Of a stretch of DNA of 64,000 bases, positions 10,240 to 23,005 are shown piece by piece. The stretch comes from Rhyacichthys aspro (taxonomy: Eukaryota > Chordata > Actinopteri > Gobiiformes > Rhyacichthyidae). The position numbers were made by a program, and so were the translations under genes. The stretch is from contig CM072163.1 of assembly GCA_036850595.1 (NCBI GenBank), forward strand, positions 2,962,595-3,026,594. Reading direction: 5' to 3'. Each line of letters opens with the position of its first letter. Within the stretch, counting starts at the first letter, position 1. A model generated the notes under the pieces. The model saw only the letters and a program-made list of their open reading frames with translations. It was not told where the DNA came from and ran no database searches.

Positions 10240-10407
10240 CTTTCCTGGAGGCCTCGAAGCTGTCGTAGATGTTTATCCTTTGGATGTCGTAGGTGAGTGT
10301 GGTGTTTGGCAGTAGGGTTCGGTTCCTGTTGATTGTGTTTAAAGCAAATTTAAAGGCTAGTTCCTCGGCACCTGAAGGGCCGCTCTCGACGGACTCGAAT
10401 ATCCCTC
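10240..10407 (-). CDS. grik2: grik2 exon 2, copy A (kainate receptor GluK2, partial)
   Basis: This 168-bp internal exon encodes part of the extracellular amino-terminal domain of an ionotropic glutamate receptor of the kainate class, which forms ligand-gated cation channels at synapses. Read on the minus strand it starts after a good acceptor (CTTTCTTTGACAG), opens with two bases that complete a Gly codon, then runs GIFESVESGPSGAEELAF and on to YDSFEASRK. It ends on a lone G before GTAAGA. Two N-glycosylation sequons are visible (NRT and NTT in NRNRTLLPNTT), as in mammalian GluK2. The segment corresponds to about residues 40-94 of that protein. The residues VESGP and AEELAF favour grik2 over grik1 and grik3. 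The split Ala codon joins correctly to exon 3 at 6930. The signal-peptide exon upstream was not found. Confidence 0.92.
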
Positions 10408-11504
10408 CTGTCAAAGAAAGACAAACGGTCTCTTAGTGATTGATCAGCACCGCAATGTTTTAAATGGAGCAGACTGCCACGAATATCGATTCCACAGAGC
10501 TTTCTATACACAACAGAATGAAGCCGGAGCACATCGGAGTAAACTGGGTCATAACGGTAGATGGAAAATTACACCTTGGAGCGTTTTCATCAGTGTAAAA
10601 AAGATGCTTTGGGAAGTCTATGAAGGTACATTTACCTTTGTCTCATTTTAGGAAAGGTGCTGATTGTCAAAAAGCAAGAAAGTAAACCATACGCAGGACT
10701 AGAAACCTTTAAATCTGCTGTTTATGTGGAAAAAATAGAAATAGATCCTTGTCCTTTGGTATTGTTAACAAAATAAACAAGTCCAATTCATATTCACTTC
10801 ATATCAAGACATAAAAACAAGAAGATATGGTCAAAACATCCAAAAGACTGCCACGAAAACAGTTTTTCAAAGGATAGATGTGTAACTTAAAAGTGCTTTT
10901 AATGACTCATCTAATACAGTTGATTTTTTATTTTTTTAATTATTATCATTAACTCTGAAGGCTACGTTAAGGCTAAGTTAATTAAATGCAAAGAAAGATT
11001 AAAAGCTAATTAAACATTCAAAGAAACGGAAGAATAATTGAATGTAATTTTTAATTTTAAAGTATAGATAGAGCATAAAATATAAATACATGTTTTTTTT
11101 AGATGCTGTAAACGCTACACAGGTAAGATTTTTTACCTTTCACTTTTACTTTTTCCCTAGGGCTGCAAATGACAATGGGTTTCCCTTCAATATCTTCTGT
11201 TTGCAAATAAAAACAAATAAAATATGACTAATGGCTAGAAAAACAAACAGTAAAACAGTCAAATATTCAGCTAAAGTCCACAAATTGTCCTATCGCTCCC
11301 TGAATCTCACAAAATAAACACATATTAAAATCTGTTATCTTTAAAGGCTAGAGTAAAAAAAACAAAAAAAGAGTAAAAACAATTCTTCTAAGTCCAAATA
11401 ATACAGAACTTTTAGCAATTTTAACATAGTCAAATTTTTGAAAATGACAGTAATAAGCCGTTGTTTTGAAAAGCTGAAAATGTTTTATGACAGTCTCTTC
11501 CGAA

Positions 11505-11895
11505 CCAAACATCGCTGAATTTCCAAATGAAGCACTTCATCTATCAACACGACGCCTCGTATCCCACAGTGCACTGCGTCGGCTCAAACAGACTCGACAA
11601 CGGCAGACATCTTGAAAGATCTGCGCTCCGCGGGGGGTCGAGACGAGTGTAATTACATCAAACTGCCACAGCACCATTTACTATCCTACATTTTTATCCA
11701 AATGATGATTGAAGTGAGTGAGAATAATAACATCTTGCATCACGTTTCCCTCTTTAGATAACGCAGCTCGAGATGTTCTCTTGGGAAGATGGACCACTCT
11801 GGGTGATTGACTGATTGCCTTTTACGAGCACACTTTAGGTCTGAGTGGTGCGTCTTTGTTGAGTTCAGTGAGTGCTTATCCCTCGGAAGGAAACC
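11505..11895. promoter_or_regulatory. Candidate conserved non-coding block, copy A (intron 1)
   Basis: About 390 bp with no difference seen from copy B includes CATTTACTATCCTACATTTT and AATGATGATTGAAGTGAGTG. It lies about 1.1 kb 5' of exon 2. No coding frame is kept. Confidence 0.3.
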
Positions 11896-13559
11896 AGCTT
11901 CCTATTTCCAGACTTACTACGGTTTGGTGATTAAAAAAACAGGGGGATGCTGCTGATTTTCTAAACTGTTTTCAAGTTTGCCAACTATAGCATAAATCAA
12001 TGTTGGCGCTGGTTAGAAAACGACACTGGCATCGTGCTTTGTTGGAGTAATAGCCCTAAAAACAAAGATTCTTTATGAGAACAGCTGTCTCATTTCCCCC
12101 AGTGGCCTCTTACTTACAACATCGTAAAGACAAAATCTTTGGGACAAGAAACACACAACTAAGACATGCTTTTTGTAATAAAGATTTGGTTAAACATTCA
12201 TTTATGGTGATCTGAACAAAGGGACATGATCTGACTCCAACTCACTGTATTTTCGAATCCCTTTTGTCGATAAAAATACTTCTTAAGACAAAAAGTCAAG
12301 AGGCAAGACAGAAGCCATAAGACGAGTTTCCAAATTGTTAAAGTTAAGAAGCTAGAGCAAGTAAAGTTAGGACAAAAGTACAGTTAAAAGTCAACATTAT
12401 TAACAAAAATACTTATAAATAGGATGTCTTTACACTTGTCATGATTGGTACAGTTAAAAGTTGGTGCAGTTTACTTTATTTACTTTATTTACTTGCCTTG
12501 AACCTTCAAAATAGGTGGGTCTCGGTCCATTTTCAACTGAGCTCTGGCAGAAAACAATAGAAATGTGAATCCCAAATGAACCAGAGACGTCTAAACAGAG
12601 GAAAAACAGGACGGACTTAATAAAGTGGGGCTTTAAAATCATGTGGCCTGATCATTTTTGGCAAGAGTACAATCTCAGAGTGAAGTTGTCTAACCAAAAC
12701 ATAAAGAAACTCCATTATGACGCCCTTAAACTTTAAATGAAAACAAAAACATTATTTCCAGTGTAAAACCTGGAGTCAGAAGTCGTACTGTTGTCCCAAT
12801 ATTTAACAAACGTGCAGTATATCGTGTGTTTTGTGCTCCTCATCATCACATTTAAGAACATTTCAAGTCCAACAGCTGATTCAGACTCAGATGAGACTCT
12901 AAGCTCTAACGGAGGGAGCACCGCAGGCCAGTCCTCGGTCTAAGCTCATTTGCGGCTGAATAAACCTGAGTCCACGTCTGGCTCGAGGACATATCACAGT
13001 CCATATCATAGACTCGTACTTAATGACCATCTTTTCACAGTAATGAGCACAGCTTAGTCCATTAAAACATTTTCTTGTCCAACTGCCTCAAGAAAAGAAA
13101 ACTTTTTCAGCTCTGCACGTGTCTGTCCATATTTTAAAACCAATATATCAAGTGTTTTATATTTATATGTCTGTCAAAATGTCTCCTACAAAGAAAATAG
13201 ATTGTGAATACAGATACTTATACTGTCTGTTTCATTTTTGTTAAGTTCCTCATTGTGTCAAATCTAAAAGTATCACCCGGAGGATCCAAATGTAAGAGGA
13301 GCTCACACTTAAACGTAACAAATGTGCACTAATCCAGTGTTTGTCTGTATATTGATGGGTCTGTGCAATGTTTTTAATTGTGATAATGTCCAGTTCTATT
13401 TTACACAATGAATACGTCTGGTCCCTGTTGATTTGAGTTTGATTAAATGCTCATAAAACGAATCAGAAAAACAAAGTATTTCATAAACCTGAGCTATTTT
13501 AGATAAACACTTATTATTGACCTGGTTGTATTGACCTGAATGGATTTTTGAATGGATAT

Positions 13560-13790
13560 TTTTATATTTTTTGAGCTGTTTCTCTGTAAAATAAGACGTA
13601 TTTTCAACAGAATAACCCATTTCCTTGGTTTATTTTCTTGTTCCTTCGTTGTTTACATCAGTTTCAACCAATTAATTAATTAATTATAAAGCCTAGCTCA
13701 CATTTTAAGGTTTTATTTAATCACAGATGACTCTTGTTACAATAAGCTTTAGTGATTCAACTGGAAAACTACATGCAACAGTACTTTTAA
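13560..13790 (+). mobile_element. Family T MITE, copy A, element 4 (3' fragment)
   Basis: It shares GAGCTGTTTCTCTGTAAAAT, ATTTCCTTGG and the right part of 4386-4983, and ends TACTTTTAA. The palindrome and CCAAT module is deleted here and an ATTAATTA run stands in its place. Confidence 0.6.
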
Positions 13791-14224
13791 GTCATTACAT
13801 CTTCTTTTTTATCTTATCTTTAAATCCAGTAGTGGCCTTATGCACAGTACTACATTAATAACATTTGTGTGTTATTTTATAAACTAATGTATGAGCTGAT
13901 GTATGGGTGAATGGTGGAGCAGGCACAGATCTGAATCAGACATTTGATGTAAAGAAACTACACAAAAAGTCAAAAAGACAAGCTGTTGTTCTTCGTTTAA
14001 GGCTTGGGCTCCACTTCCCGAAAATACAAAACAAAATGGCGCCGTCCGATTCAGCTCTTGTTTCTGGATGTTCACTGAACCAACAAACAAGTTCTTACTC
14101 CCCTGACACACCGTAGAATATAAATGATCCATATCCAGAGGGGTTCAATAACAGTAATGGTTCCAGTATGAAGCGCAGTAAAAGGCTTTTCTTCACAAAG
14201 CTGGGAAAGTGTGTTTAAAAGTGC

Positions 14225-14570
14225 TACAGCCCCCCAGTGAATACTTCTGACGGAGGCAGATGAATGGTCCGAGAGGAGGCCCGGGGGTTTCTCAGATCAA
14301 TGCGCTCCGATTGGTCGACAAATCAATCAATCGGGCCCTGGGGGAGCCGTGGTGGGAGATTGAAGTGTTTTGTTTGGGTTAGCCCCGTGGCCTGGCTCTG
14401 CTGGCTCGGTGTCACTCACACGGAGCCAGTTGGGTTTATTTACTCACCAGTTCTTCCACTTCAAGTCTAGACCTAATCCATACAAGAGAACGGAGAGAGT
14501 CCCACCACCTGCCACCGGTTATTAACACAGGATCAATGTCGCGGCGCAAACACACCTTTCACAAATGGAC
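14225..14570. promoter_or_regulatory. Candidate conserved GC-rich block, copy A (intron 1)
   Basis: The GC-richer sequence includes GCGCTCCGATTGGTCGAC, a degenerate form of the family T palindrome and CCAAT module, and CAATCAATCGGGCCC. It is identical or nearly so in copy B (40350-40695), within a wider low-variation stretch reaching about 16100. Confidence 0.3.
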
Positions 14571-17157
14571 TTTTCGATATATGTGGTTTTAAGGCTTCCC
14601 GATACTTAAAACCAGTGTAAGTATTGGCAGCAGCGAGAAGGAAGTACGTGGTTCTAAATCAGTTTATTACACACTGATAATTCAATGAAAGTAAAGAACA
14701 AGTGGAATAACAACTGGAATCTTTGCAATGATAGAAGCCATTGTGGGTGGTTGAAGATGATCACTTTGAGAAAAAAGATGGAATTAGCAGAAAAATAATA
14801 ATAGATAAAGACACAAGAGAGTCTGGACCTGGTCTAAGACTGGACTTGGACTGATTTAACTGTTCTCTCACAGAGTCTGGACTCTCTCTGATCTCGGGCT
14901 TGTCTTAAACCCAGACTTTGAGGACCAGTATAACTCAGAAATACAAAATGGTCAAGTTAGATTATTTTTTCTTATTTTTTTTGCCCAGATCTGACCATTT
15001 AACAAGGAATTACCCTTTCAGTCTTATTTTTTTTAATTAACTGCCAATCCTTGCTTATTAAAAGTCACCAGACCTGTTAATTTATTAATTAATAATGAAT
15101 TAATATAGTTATTAATTAGGCCTATTGACAAAATGACTATTACTGATTGGACCAAGAAAGATGGGAAAACAACAAAAAAAACATTTATAAAAATACATAA
15201 AAATAAAAAATACATAAAAAATAGTGTAAAAAATACTAAATTAAATCACATTTTTGGTTTTCTCATAGTTTACACTGCAGATCTAATCTAACATAATAGC
15301 TGATCAATGTTCCAACACAAAGACACAAAGATGTGGTCTTAGTTGAACCCAAACTAAACTGGTTTGAGTGAAATATCTTCAATATGTTTGGACTAATTCC
15401 AGAAACAAGCAGCCTTCACTCAACAAGATGCAACTAGAAAAAAATCTGTATATTTTTGATTATTTCTGTTTGTCTGTTTCCATCATCATTAATGAAGCAC
15501 CAAATAAAAATATAAGAAATCAGTATCAGAGAGTGCTTGGGTAGCTAATAAGAGGAAGAGAAATGAAAAATAATAAAAATTAAGTATCTGAAACCAAACA
15601 ACAGAGGGTAAAACCATAAACCAAAGACTAAATCCTGGTTTGGACGTTTCCAATTCCAAATAAGAGAGTAGCAGTTGTGGCACGGTTGAGCTTCCACTTA
15701 CATTAGTATTCATCTCATGGGAGAGCCCTATTTTGCATGTCATAATGAGTTAGAAGGAATTAATAAGCATCAGTTAAGCAGGATGGACTATAATTGGAAA
15801 ACTGAGTGTCTGCGATGGCTCTGTTCGCACTGACGGATAGAAATGTGGATCTGTGGGTTCCCAATGAAAAGAAACGAGGACGGACGTCAACGCAGACTCA
15901 AAGATGGACCTAAGGTAAGAAGGTGAGGTTTGAATATGAATAAATGTGAAGGTTAATGGTGTGTGGATTTATAGATGAACTGAAGGACAGCTTTTCCATT
16001 TTTAAAAAAGGGCAGCGCAAACATTCCTTCACAAATAAATGTAGTATTGCAGGTAAAGTGAAAAGATTTATACAATGATAGGAATTTGTTTTGGTATTCA
16101 ATCAATTCAATTCAATTAGCTTCAATCCTAAGACAAGAATCAATAAATACAACTGAGATTAATGCAATAAGACAGAAAATTAAATCTACGAGAAATGGAA
16201 AATTGGTTTTAAATGTCAGGAACATGGCTTAATGGAAACTACCTGAGCAACATTAGCTGCATTAGCTGCAAGCCAGGAGCTGATATGTTTAGATTAAGAG
16301 TTTAACAGTCCAAAAATTACATCTGGCTCTTGAATATGTGTCATTTATTACTATTATTCACTGTATTATTCATTCATTATTCATTATCTAACAACGTATC
16401 CAAGTTTTTTATCCAAGCACATTGGAAACACATGCCTCTTGAAGCGGTTAACCATCCAAAACCGTCCCGAAATATACTGAAATATTGAATTAGATTATAT
16501 TTGTGGAAACAGAAAAATAAAAAAAAACTCGCCAGACTTTACAGATGGATTTCTTGAGTTGGTTTAGAGTTAATGCACGGAAAGAAAAATGGAAACTTAC
16601 CAAATTCATGTTAAAAGAGTAAGTGTTCTAAGAGTTACCAACGTAAAAAAAACTAAAAATATAGCTTTTTTTACCTGAGATTTGCAAAATTTAAATAAAT
16701 CCTAATGGTAGTTTTCAGGCTTCTTAACACCAACACTGTCTTTCGCCTCCATTAGTCAAAATCAGAAGATGGCTGAAGGTGGCACCTCCAGAACCATAAG
16801 AGTTTGTTGGTTTTTGAACACAGTTAAACACAGCGAGGCTCTCAATAAGTCCGGAGTGAGTTTTAAAAAGCTGAGAGGTGTTAGGCAGCGCGCCAACAGG
16901 AAGGAAATATTCTGCTGTTGACAATATGCAACGAAGGCCGACCCAGCTCCTTGGCTCAAGTGTGTTTTACCTCTTTATGTGACGGCAGTAAAAGACGTCT
17001 CCTTTCTCTGTTACGCTTTGCCCTGTGTCCACATTTCAGGGATTTATAAAGGATTACAGGAGTCGGACAGAGACACCAACCAAGTAAAATGTCCCAGGAC
17101 TCAGGGTCAGTTTATGAATGACAGTAAATATGACCAACAACATGACACATGAGAAGG

Positions 17158-17800
17158 ACTTGTCAAATCCAACTAAAACCTGTTCAAATCCAACTAAAAC
17201 TGTTCAAATTCAACTAAAACCTGTTCAAATTCAACTAAAATTGTTCAAACTCAACTAAAATCTGTTCAAATCCAACTAAAACTGTTCAATTTCAATTAAA
17301 TCTGTTCAAATCCAACTAAAACTGTTCAATTTCAACTAAATCTGTTCAAATCCAACTAAAACCTGTTCAAATTCAACTGAAACCTGTTCAAATCCAACTA
17401 AAACCTGTTCAATTTCAACAAAACCTGTTCAAATTCAACTAAAATTGTTCAAATCCAACTAAAACCTGTTCAAATCCAACTAAAATCTTTTCAAAGTCAA
17501 CTAAAATCTGTTCAAATCCAACTAAAACCTGTTCAAATTCAACTAACATCTGTTCAAATCCATCTAAAACCTGTTCAAATCCATCTAGAACCTGTTCAAA
17601 TTCAACTAAAATTGTTCAAATCCAACTAAAACCTGTTCAAATCCAACTAAAACCTGTTCAAATCCATCCAAAATCAGTTCAAATCCATCTAAAACCTGTT
17701 CAAATCCATGTAATACCAGTTCAAATCTATCTAAAACCATCCACAGTCACCATCTTGGTCCTTACTATCTTCTTATAGCTATCAAAGTTGAGTTGAATAC
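17158..17800 (-). mobile_element. Family H element, copy A, element 4 (ends decayed)
   Basis: A reverse-orientation 21-bp array (AAATCCAACTAAAACCTGTT units, about 17163-17745) is followed by CACAGTCACCATCTTGGTCC, which matches the family left segment. No clear TIR or target duplication is visible. The array is about 130 bp longer than in copy B. Confidence 0.6.
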
Positions 17801-18399
17801 GACTTCTCTATAAAGAGTCTGTGACTAGTATTTATGGCAGACTGAAACCCTCCAGATACAGGATCTGATCCAGTTCATGGTAAATCCTCCTGAATTACCG
17901 TCTCTGTGGGTCTAAATGTTCCTGACTCAGAGCAGTGTCACTGGAGACATTTAACATGTATTACGATCCCAAAGGAGACGTTGAAGGACATTTTCTCTGA
18001 TGCCAGAATGATGTCTTGACATTAAGCCGTTGATGAAGCGCTGTCAGTCTAGTTTTACAAAGTTGAGGCCACTGTCAAGACGTCTGTCGAGTGAAACGTG
18101 AAAATGGAGACGCGTGGATCTGTGTTTGAAGCTGTCAAGGCTTTAAAATATTAGAAGAATCTGCTATTTGCTCATTTTATTTATCAAAACACTTGGCTTA
18201 TTTTGGTGTTTTTTATTGTTATATCTCCATTATTTGCCTTAGATCACTGTAATAATTCACTTCAGGATTAATAAAGTATTGTGGTTCTAAAGTTTTAAAT
18301 ATTAAATAATGGGATTTTTCTCTAAGATTACATATGATTAATAAAATGGAAGCTATATGTATTATGTTTACAACTTTATGTACCAGCCATCCTAACAGT

Positions 18400-19148
18400 C
18401 TCTATTTGATTCTTGAAAAAGTTATCACACAAACAATAATTTCCTCTTTTCATGGAAACTGGTTTTAGTCAGATTTCAACAAGTTTTAGATGGATTTACA
18501 CAGGTTTTAGTCAGATTTCAACAAGTTTTAGATGGATTTAAACAGGTTTTAGACAGATTTAAACAGGTTTTAGTCAGATTTAAACAGGTTTTAGTCAGAT
18601 TTAAACAGGTTTTAGTTGGATTTCAACAGGTTTTAGTCATATTTAAACAGGTTTTAGTCAGATTTAAACAGGTTTTAGTCAGATTTCAACAAGTTTTAGA
18701 TGGATTTAAACAGGTTTTAGTCAGATTTAAACAGGTTTTAGTTGGATTTAAACAGGTTTTAGTCAGATTTAAACAGGTTTTAGTTAGATTTCAACACGTT
18801 TTAGATGAATTTAAACAGGTTTTAGTTGGATTTCAACAAGTTTTAGATGAATTTAAACAGGTTTTAGTTGGATTTCAGCAAGTTTCAGATGGATTTAAAC
18901 AGGTTTTAGTCATATTTAAACAGGTTTTAGTCAGATTTCAACACGTTTTAGATGGATTTAAACAGGTTTTAGTCAGATTTAAACAGGTTTTAGTTAGATT
19001 TCAACAGATTTTTGATGTATTTCAATAGGTTTTAGTTGAATTTGAACAGGTTTTAGTTACTTATCTTTAATGCAAAAATTAAATCCATCAAAAACATGTT
19101 CAAATTCAATGAAGCACCAAAAATATCACCTTCTAATTGCATTGAAGG
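18400..19148 (+). mobile_element. Family H element, copy A, element 5
   Basis: The left part (TTATCACACAAACAATAATT, then TCATGGAAACTGG) and right part (ATATCACCTTCTAATTGCAT) match the family. A forward array of about 28 units (18466-19055) lies between them, many in an alternating GTCAGATTTAAACAG / GATGGATTTAAACAG form. No TIRs are seen, so the limits are approximate. Confidence 0.65.
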
Positions 19149-19154
19149 TTTTTT

Positions 19155-19620
19155 TTTTTTTCATAAACCCATCACAAAGTGGTGATATGCATTGGAGACA
19201 CATAATCCTGCAGAATATACAACGTTAGGATGGTGTCTGGGGAGTGTGTGATTGACAGATGCCCTGAGCCACGTAACACCGAGTCCCTGTTGGAATAAGA
19301 CCGAGTTAAAACTAATCCATGAAGTCCCGGTCTGTGTCTGAAGACGTGTCCTGTGAGCACACGGCCACGTCTTAATCACGCATCAAACACAGCGCTTTTT
19401 CATCGATTAAAATACCCCCAGAAGTCATAAATGATCAATTATAACACAGTGAAATCAGTGCGGTCGTTACAAAATCAGTCTGAGCGTGAAACAGGGATTT
19501 GAACATTAGCAGAAAGCTGACATCCTTTTTAGGGGCAGCCACACAGAAACAAAGGATGAAAATAATGGAGCTGAAGGCTTACGAGGCAGCGCTTAAAGAC
19601 AATTTACATTCAGTAGATAG
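19155..19620. promoter_or_regulatory. Candidate conserved non-coding block, copy A
   Basis: It directly follows family H element 5. It includes TTTTTCATCGATTAAAATAC and CATAAATGATCAATTATAAC, homeodomain-like AT cores in otherwise mixed sequence, with very few differences from copy B. Confidence 0.3.
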
Positions 19621-21173
19621 AGCTTAATGGTATAACATCAACAGACTTAGGCTCAACAAGATGAACACTTTAGAAAAATATAAATATTTAACCATGAATC
19701 ATGAATAATCACATTTAAACAACAGGGAAATCAGAAGTGGATCAAAATGTAAAATAAATAATGATTAAAAAAAAATAAAGGGTGCTATGCAAAGATAATC
19801 TATTACATTTAAGACTTCTATGCAAAATTGATTGATATTTTTACTTAATTAATGCGAAACACATACAAAAAAAAGGTCAAATGTTTATTATTTTAAGTTT
19901 ATATTCTATAAACCTGGCTTTATTCTGGGACCAAAAATATGTTCTAGTGGGTTACAAAGTCAGTAAAACAAATGTGTAAAGTATAATTTAAATGCTAATG
20001 CTATATCTTGTATAGTTCATGTCCCCAAAGTGTTAAGTATGCATTAAATTCCATATGAAAAATTAGGCTTAGAATGTGTTTCATGTTTACATTTTCACAC
20101 ATTTGCCTTAAACTTAATATTCAACCTGGATCAGGAATTAAAACAGGCAAAAATGTGGGTCACAGTTGGTCTGGTCAGAAAAGTTGTACTTGAAGACAAG
20201 AGTTTAAACAAAAAGAGTCTAAAATAATCTGGTGTAATGTTTTGTATGATTTTTTTAAAGTTCTGGAGCTTAACAAGTTGATGGACTAAAGCCATTTGGA
20301 CAAAAATCCAACATTAAATACCAAAAAATATGTGAATATATCTCCAAATCAATTCATCCTTTGAACAAAAAACTTTTAAACATGAACAAAAAACACACCG
20401 TCAAGTCCTCTCACACAAACCCGTCTTCGCTGGACCAGATTATTCTATTATTTCCACAGTTTGGTGAATCTGCCTTTGTTTAATAATAGAATCAACTCAT
20501 GAATGCGTTGTTGCCTGAATGCTACAGTTCCCAAACTTGGAGCACTTCTGGCAACTCGATCAATACTTTAGATGTCACGGTAAAATGAAAACAAATGGCC
20601 TTGTGTATTCAAACCGACAGCGAAGGACAGAAGACAGCCTTGAGTTGGCTGTGATTGGTTTTCCAGTCGTCCGTCTGTTCACGAAGGAGCGCTCCAGATC
20701 AGTCTTGGTTTTGAGGAGAGTTTAAGACCATGTTTTCAAGGTCTTTAGAGTCATTTATTTAGTCTTAACATTGAAAGTCACAAGACCACAAACCCCCACG
20801 AGTTTGTTATTATCTGTTTATCGCAGAACATTAAGTCAATTTGCAGTAAAATCATGAAATATCACCAAAAAAGTGAATTGGCTGCACTACTATGACCTGT
20901 TGACTACAGACTCAAGCTTTTAGTTGGGCTTTAAAGTAATCTCATTGGTCACAATAGAGGCCGAGGGAAAATGGGAGTTAAAAACTATTAAAAAAGACTA
21001 TTCAGAGTAAAAAAATAGAAGAAATATTATGGTCAAGTCCAACATAAGGTTCACCAAAAGCTGTTAATTCCATTGCTTCATAAAGATATAGCTCCCTGAA
21101 ATTAGTGAGACTGACTTTTACCACTTTTCTACAAGTTCATTTCCAAAAACTGTTGCTATTTTACTTTAATACT

Positions 21174-21477
21174 TTAATAGCTGCAGATAAAGTGTATTTT
21201 CAGCTGAATATAACACAGATAAATACTGTCAATTCAATCACGTCATGTTTAACGAGGAGGAGATAATTGTCGTCCTGACGCTGAAGTCACAGCTAAGCTA
21301 ACGCTAAACTCTAAACTTCAGTTTGGTCAAATGGATTAGTATTTTGGGGAGGAAATTGGTCTGTTTTTATTTATTTTTTTATTAAAAGAGAAGCAGGAGA
21401 GGTCCCTCGGCTGCTTTTGGAGGAGAGTGGAGTCTGAGACAGGGACAAGAAAAGAAAATCAGGAAGTGGAGCTTTAA
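21174..21477 (-). mobile_element. Family T MITE, copy A, element 5 (variant core)
   Basis: It ends CAGGAAGTGGAGCTTTAA, the family TIR, and shares the GGAGAGTGGAGTCTGAGAC and AGAAGCAGGAGAGG segments of 4386-4983. The left two thirds (GCTGCAGATAAAGTGTATTT to GGTCAAATGGATTAGTATTT) recur almost unchanged at 51407-51644. Confidence 0.65.
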
Positions 21478-21689
21478 TTATGCAGCTATGACGTAGTAAA
21501 TGTGGCTTTTAGACTGAACTTGTAGGGTTTAAGTTTCAGTTTAACTTGGAGTCTTGGTTTTCGTTGGTGAACTCTTGACATTAATACTTCTGTCTGTACT
21601 TGCTCTGAGTTTATGAGCATCAACATGAGTCTAATCCGTGTATAAAGGCCTGTATAATCTGAGGCCGTTCTCCGACCTCTCCCTCCGTC

Positions 21690-21960
21690 TGAGCCACACC
21701 GGGCCTCATCCATCTCAATTTCCCCTCACAAAAAAAAAAACCCGACAGAAATTAATAGTAAATCCCGTTCGGGCTCATCGTTTCTAGTTGAGTGAAAATT
21801 ATTTATGACGGAAAATGGGCCCCGCTCAGCCCTCCCCGGCCCCAGCTCTGTCTGTTGTTGACAGCTTGATGGCGATCAGTGTCAGAATTTCCGAGCAGCA
21901 GCAGAACGGGAAACGTAGCATGACGAGCCGCGAGAGCATGTCCTGTCTTTATCACAGCTG
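21690..21960. promoter_or_regulatory. Candidate conserved non-coding block, copy A
   Basis: GC-rich sequence with AAATTAATAGTAAATCCCGT and GAAAATTATTTATGACGG, then TTGTTGACAGCTTGATGGCG. It is nearly invariant between the copies except for the length of one A run. Confidence 0.3.
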
Positions 21961-22139
21961 AGGCTCAAAGGAAGGAACTAGGACCTAGGAACCTAGACGT
22001 AAGGGATCTATGTGACGGTGACACGGGTTAACGTTACATCCTTAATTAATCTGTTTTTTATATTGTTTCTGATACAGATCGCTGCATTGACTCTATGGTC
22101 CAAACTGCTGCAGCTCTGTCACACAGCATTAATATACAG

Positions 22140-23005
22140 CTTTAAAATCTATAAAAACTGTTCAAAATTTGAGTAAAACCTGCTCAAATCCATCTAAAAC
22201 CAGTTCAAATCCAACTAAAACCAGCTCAAATCCATCTTAAACCTGTTCAAATCCAATTAAAGCCTGTTCAAATCCAACTAAAACCAGTTCAAATCCATCT
22301 TAAACCTGTTCAAATTCATCTTAAACCTGTTCAAATTCATCTTAAACCTGTTCAAATTCATCTTAAACCTGTTCAAATCCAACTAAAATCTGTTCAAATC
22401 CATCTAAAACCTGTTAAAATCCAACTAAATTCTGTTCAAATCCAACTAAAACTTGTTCAAATCCATCTAAAAGCTGTTCAAATCCATCTTAAACCTGTTC
22501 AAATCCAACTAAATTCTGTTCAAATCCAACTAAAACTTGTTCAAATCCATCTAAAAGCTGTTCAAATCCATCTTAAACCTGTTCAAATCCAACTAAAACC
22601 TGTTCAAATCTGACTAAAACCTGCTCAAATCCAACTAAAACCTGTTCAAATCCATCTAAAACCTGCTCAAATCCATCTTAAACCTGTTAAAATCCAACTA
22701 AAGCCTGTTCAAATCCATCTAAAACCTGTTAAAATCCAACTAAAGCCTGTTGAAATCCATCTTAAACCTGTTCAAATCCAACTAAATTCTCTTCAAATCC
22801 ATCTTAAACCTGTTCAAATCCAATTAAAGCCTGTTCAAATCCATCAAAAATCTGTTCAAATCCAACTAAAGTCTGTTTAAATCTATTTAAAAGCTGTTCA
22901 AATACATCTAAAACCAGTTCAAATCCATCTTAAACCTGTTCAAATCCAACTAAAGCCTGTTAAAATCTAACTAAAACCTGCTCAAATCCAACTAAAACCT
23001 GAACT
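22140..23005 (-). mobile_element. Family H minisatellite array, copy A, element 6
   Basis: This is the longest array in the window: about 850 bp of reverse-orientation units (AAATCCATCTTAAACCTGTTC and AAATCCAACTAAAGCCTG variants). Family end segments are not clear, so this may be an array left after decay of the host element. Confidence 0.6.

Noticed and set aside
17163..17745. Regular short repeats resembling a CRISPR array
   Set aside because: Units are contiguous with no unique spacers, the DNA is vertebrate and the same units occur in transposon-like elements.
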